Positions 5,074 through 6,990 of a stretch of DNA of 6,990 nt are shown piece after piece; the first letter of the stretch is position 1; each line of letters begins with the position of its first letter. The stretch comes from Acidobacteriota bacterium (lineage in GTDB: Bacteria > Acidobacteriota > Vicinamibacteria > Vicinamibacterales > UBA8438): the NCBI GenBank assembly GCA_011523485.1, contig WTGR01000680.1:1-6990 (forward strand), in the 5' to 3' direction. The position numbers were made by a program, and so were the translations under genes. A model generated the notes under the pieces. That model searched no databases and was not told the DNA's origin. It worked only from the letters and a program-made list of their open reading frames with translations.

Positions 5074-6990
5074 AGCCCGCCAGGGCCGGCTCTGCGTCGG
5101 TCGCGGCGGCGACGTGGGGAAGGGCCGGCAACAGCCCGTCGTCCGTGACCGGCGCCGCGGTCCGTTCCTCGGCGACGATGGCCGGGTCGACACGCAGAAC
5201 CGCATAGCCGGCGACCGCCCCGGCCCCGAAACCGGGCGTGAACACGCGGGTCGGGGTGGAGATCACGCCGTCGCGCACGGCATCGTGGATCGCCAACGGG
5301 ATGCTCGCGGCCGACGTGTTGCCGACGCGGGCGATGTTGAAGTACATCCGGTCGCGGCCGATGCCCGCCTGCTCGGCGAGGTCGACGACCATCCGCTTGT
5401 TCGCCTGGTGCGGGACGATCAGGTCGATGGCGTCGATGAGGGTTCCCGGGCCGCCGTCGGGATGGGGCAGGGTCTGCAGCTCCCCGATCATCTGCCGGAG
5501 GTAGCGCTTGACGAGCGCCTTGACCTCCGGGCCGTAGACGGTGATGTCGCAGCCGAACTCGGCGTTGGGCCAGATGATCGAATTCACCTGGCTCGCGGGG
5601 CCGCTCGCGTAGGTCTGCAGCACGTCCACGTCGCCGGGCGCGCCGGCGGCGGCCGGGGCGACGACCAGGGCGGCGGCGCCGTCGCCGAAGATCATGCGCG
5701 AGGTTCGCACGCTGCCCACCTTGTCGGAGAACTTCTCGGCGCAGACGAGCAGGATCGGACGCCGGACCTCCTGCAGGATGCGAACCGCGTCCGCCAGACC
5801 GTAGGGGAAGCCGGCGCAGGCCGCGACGAGGTCGACCGACGTGTGGGTCTGAAACATGCCGAGCTGCCCGGAGAGCCACGTGGCCGCCGAGGGCAGGAGC
5901 CGGCTGTTGGTGCAGGTGCAGAAGAGGACCGCCCCCATCTCCTCCGGCGTCCGGCCGGCCCGCTCCAGCGCGCTCGCGGCGGCGTCGAGGGCGAGGTTCT
6001 CGAGGCCGCCCGCGGTATAGCAGCGGCTCTCGATACCGGTCCTGGCGGCGATCTGCGCGGCGCTCATCGGCGACCAACTGGAGGCCGAGTTGCGGATGAT
6101 GTCGTCGTTCGTGCACGGAATCTCGCCGCGGCGCACGGCGAGGGCCTCGATGTGCGGCTGCACGCGGAACTGGGACCGTACCCGTACCGGCGCCAACGGG
6201 GCGGTCGGCTGCCGCGGCGGCCGGGCCGGCGGGATGCGGGGACGGCGCGGCGCGCCGTTCTTCACGCGTCGGATGAAGTCCATCACGTCCGGGGTGCGGG
6301 GGTGGTAGACCACCACGACGTCATCGCCCCGCAGGGCGTCGATCGGGACCAGTCCGGTGTCCGAGCGGTCCCACGGATACTGGTTGTGCAGCGTCATCGC
6401 CCAGCGGCGCAGGGCCTCGAGCTCGGGCACGCTCTCGTGGCAGTCGAGGATGTCCTCCAGGCTGAACCGGGGGTGGTCCGGCTCGTACGATCCGAGCCGG
6501 TACACGAGCTGCGAGCCGGTGGCGCCGGCTTCGGCGACCGTCGGCTTGATCGCCGGCAGGTCGGTCGCATGGTGCCGCTTGTGGCGAAAGACGTCGAAGA
6601 GCATGCGGTACAGGTCGTCCTCGACCTCTGCCGACCACGCCGCGGGCAGTTGCCGGTAGCAGGACTCGACCGCCGCCACCTTGCGTTCGCCGTCCTCCCA
6701 CGGGGTCAGCGCCGGAATGAAGATGTCGTCGCGCCGCCGGGGCACGTCCCGCCAGCGGGTCGGCCGCTTCTCGTACATCGTGATCACGTAGCGATTCATC
6801 CAGAACAGGTGCAGTCCCAGGTCGCGCAGCAGCTCGTAGCGATTGGCGTAGCCGCCCGCTTCCGCCCGCGCGGCAATCTCCGAACCGGTCGGCGCCTTGG
6901 CTTCGAAGTCCCGCCGCACGATGGCGGCGAGGTCATCGACGGTGTCGATGGACGAGAAGTCCGGCTCGGGAAAGAAGTTGGACGGGAAGA
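5072..6990 (-). CDS. Ketoacyl synthase III fused to an unrecognised N-terminal region (5' end outside the window)
   Basis: The reading frame is open to the right edge, so the true start lies beyond the window. Numbering from an internal GTG at 6919, 615 residues are seen, with 23 further coding-like residues before it. Residues 1-222 belong to no family I recognise. They are soluble-looking and rich in Trp, Arg and Asp (FRHKRHHATDLP near 111-122, ALRRWAMTLHNQYPW near 169-183). A Pro/Arg linker (about 223-245) leads to a complete thiolase-fold KAS III domain (about 250-580): RTGIESR, DLVAACAGFPYGL with the nucleophile Cys368, IFGDGAAALVV, VPHQANKRM with His504, VGNTSAAS with Asn534, and the closing GFGAGAVAGY. 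The Cys-His-Asn triad is intact, so the domain should be active in condensing or acyl-transfer chemistry. It ends 160 bases before phaB. Possible roles are supply of ketoacyl-CoA for PHA, or a separate lipid or secondary-metabolite pathway. The fold is certain; the substrate is unknown. Confidence 0.85.
   Translation of the reverse strand, partial: FPSNFFPEPDFSSIDTVDDLAAIVRRDFEAKAPTGSEIAARAEAGGYANRYELLRDLGLHLFWMNRYVITMYEKRPTRWRDVPRRRDDIFIPALTPWEDGERKVAAVESCYRQLPAAWSAEVEDDLYRMLFDVFRHKRHHATDLPAIKPTVAEAGATGSQLVYRLGSYEPDHPRFSLEDILDCHESVPELEALRRWAMTLHNQYPWDRSDTGLVPIDALRGDDVVVVYHPRTPDVMDFIRRVKNGAPRRPRIPPARPPRQPTAPLAPVRVRSQFRVQPHIEALAVRRGEIPCTNDDIIRNSASSWSPMSAAQIAARTGIESRCYTAGGLENLALDAAASALERAGRTPEEMGAVLFCTCTNSRLLPSAATWLSGQLGMFQTHTSVDLVAACAGFPYGLADAVRILQEVRRPILLVCAEKFSDKVGSVRTSRMIFGDGAAALVVAPAAAGAPGDVDVLQTYASGPASQVNSIIWPNAEFGCDITVYGPEVKALVKRYLRQMIGELQTLPHPDGGPGTLIDAIDLIVPHQANKRMVVDLAEQAGIGRDRMYFNIARVGNTSAASIPLAIHDAVRDGVISTPTRVFTPGFGAGAVAGYAVLRVDPAIVAEERTAAPVTDDGLLPALPHVAAATDAEPALAG

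Noticed and set aside
4912..5205. Upstream extension of phaB to give a 344-residue protein
   Set aside because: The added part overlaps the KAS III 3' end and spacer sequence and resembles no SDR extension. The ATG at 4911 has a good ribosome site and the normal family N-terminus.

Overview
The window is a compact stretch of a very GC-rich bacterial chromosome (roughly two thirds G+C by eye). All eight genes lie on the minus strand, so transcription runs from position 6990 towards position 1. It is best read as a polyhydroxyalkanoate (PHA) storage locus. The short synthase plus partner subunit, the Lys/Ala-tailed phasin and the high GC suggest a Gram-negative lineage such as Acidobacteriota or a proteobacterium. 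This placement is a weak inference, because no taxonomic marker such as rRNA is present.

Layout in the order of transcription: (1) 6990-5072, the 3' part of a gene coding for an unrecognised N-terminal region of about 245 visible residues fused through a proline-rich linker to a complete ketoacyl synthase III domain; (2) a 160-base spacer holding inverted repeats; (3) phaB, an acetoacetyl-CoA reductase (4911-4171); (4) a small XRE-type DNA-binding protein (4155-3796); (5) a 77-base spacer with an AT-rich promoter and a dyad over its -35 box; (6) a Trp-rich phasin-like protein (3718-3182); (7) phaC, the catalytic PHA synthase subunit (3175-2093); (8) a phaE-like partner subunit (2047-1445); (9) a hairpin and then a TATAAT box; (10) a MaoC/PhaJ-type (R)-enoyl-CoA hydratase with an unusual Trp-rich tail (1330-695); (11) the N-terminal 249 codons of hflX, overlapping the hydratase gene (747 to beyond position 1).

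Proposed working model (inference): PhaB makes (R)-3-hydroxybutyryl-CoA from acetoacetyl-CoA. The MaoC protein makes (R)-3-hydroxyacyl-CoA from enoyl-CoA drawn from fatty-acid oxidation. PhaC with its PhaE-like partner polymerises these monomers, the phasin coats the granule, and the XRE protein probably controls phasin expression. No thiolase (PhaA) is visible. The KAS III domain upstream of phaB could supply a ketoacyl-CoA precursor, but its substrate cannot be read from sequence. HflX, a ribosome-associated GTPase, has no evident functional link to PHA.

The most unusual points are the fused KAS III protein, the phasin-like Trp-rich tail on the hydratase, and the promoter/operator arrangement in front of the phasin gene. 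No mobile element, CRISPR array, tRNA or rRNA was seen. No stretch over 300 bases lacks a gene.
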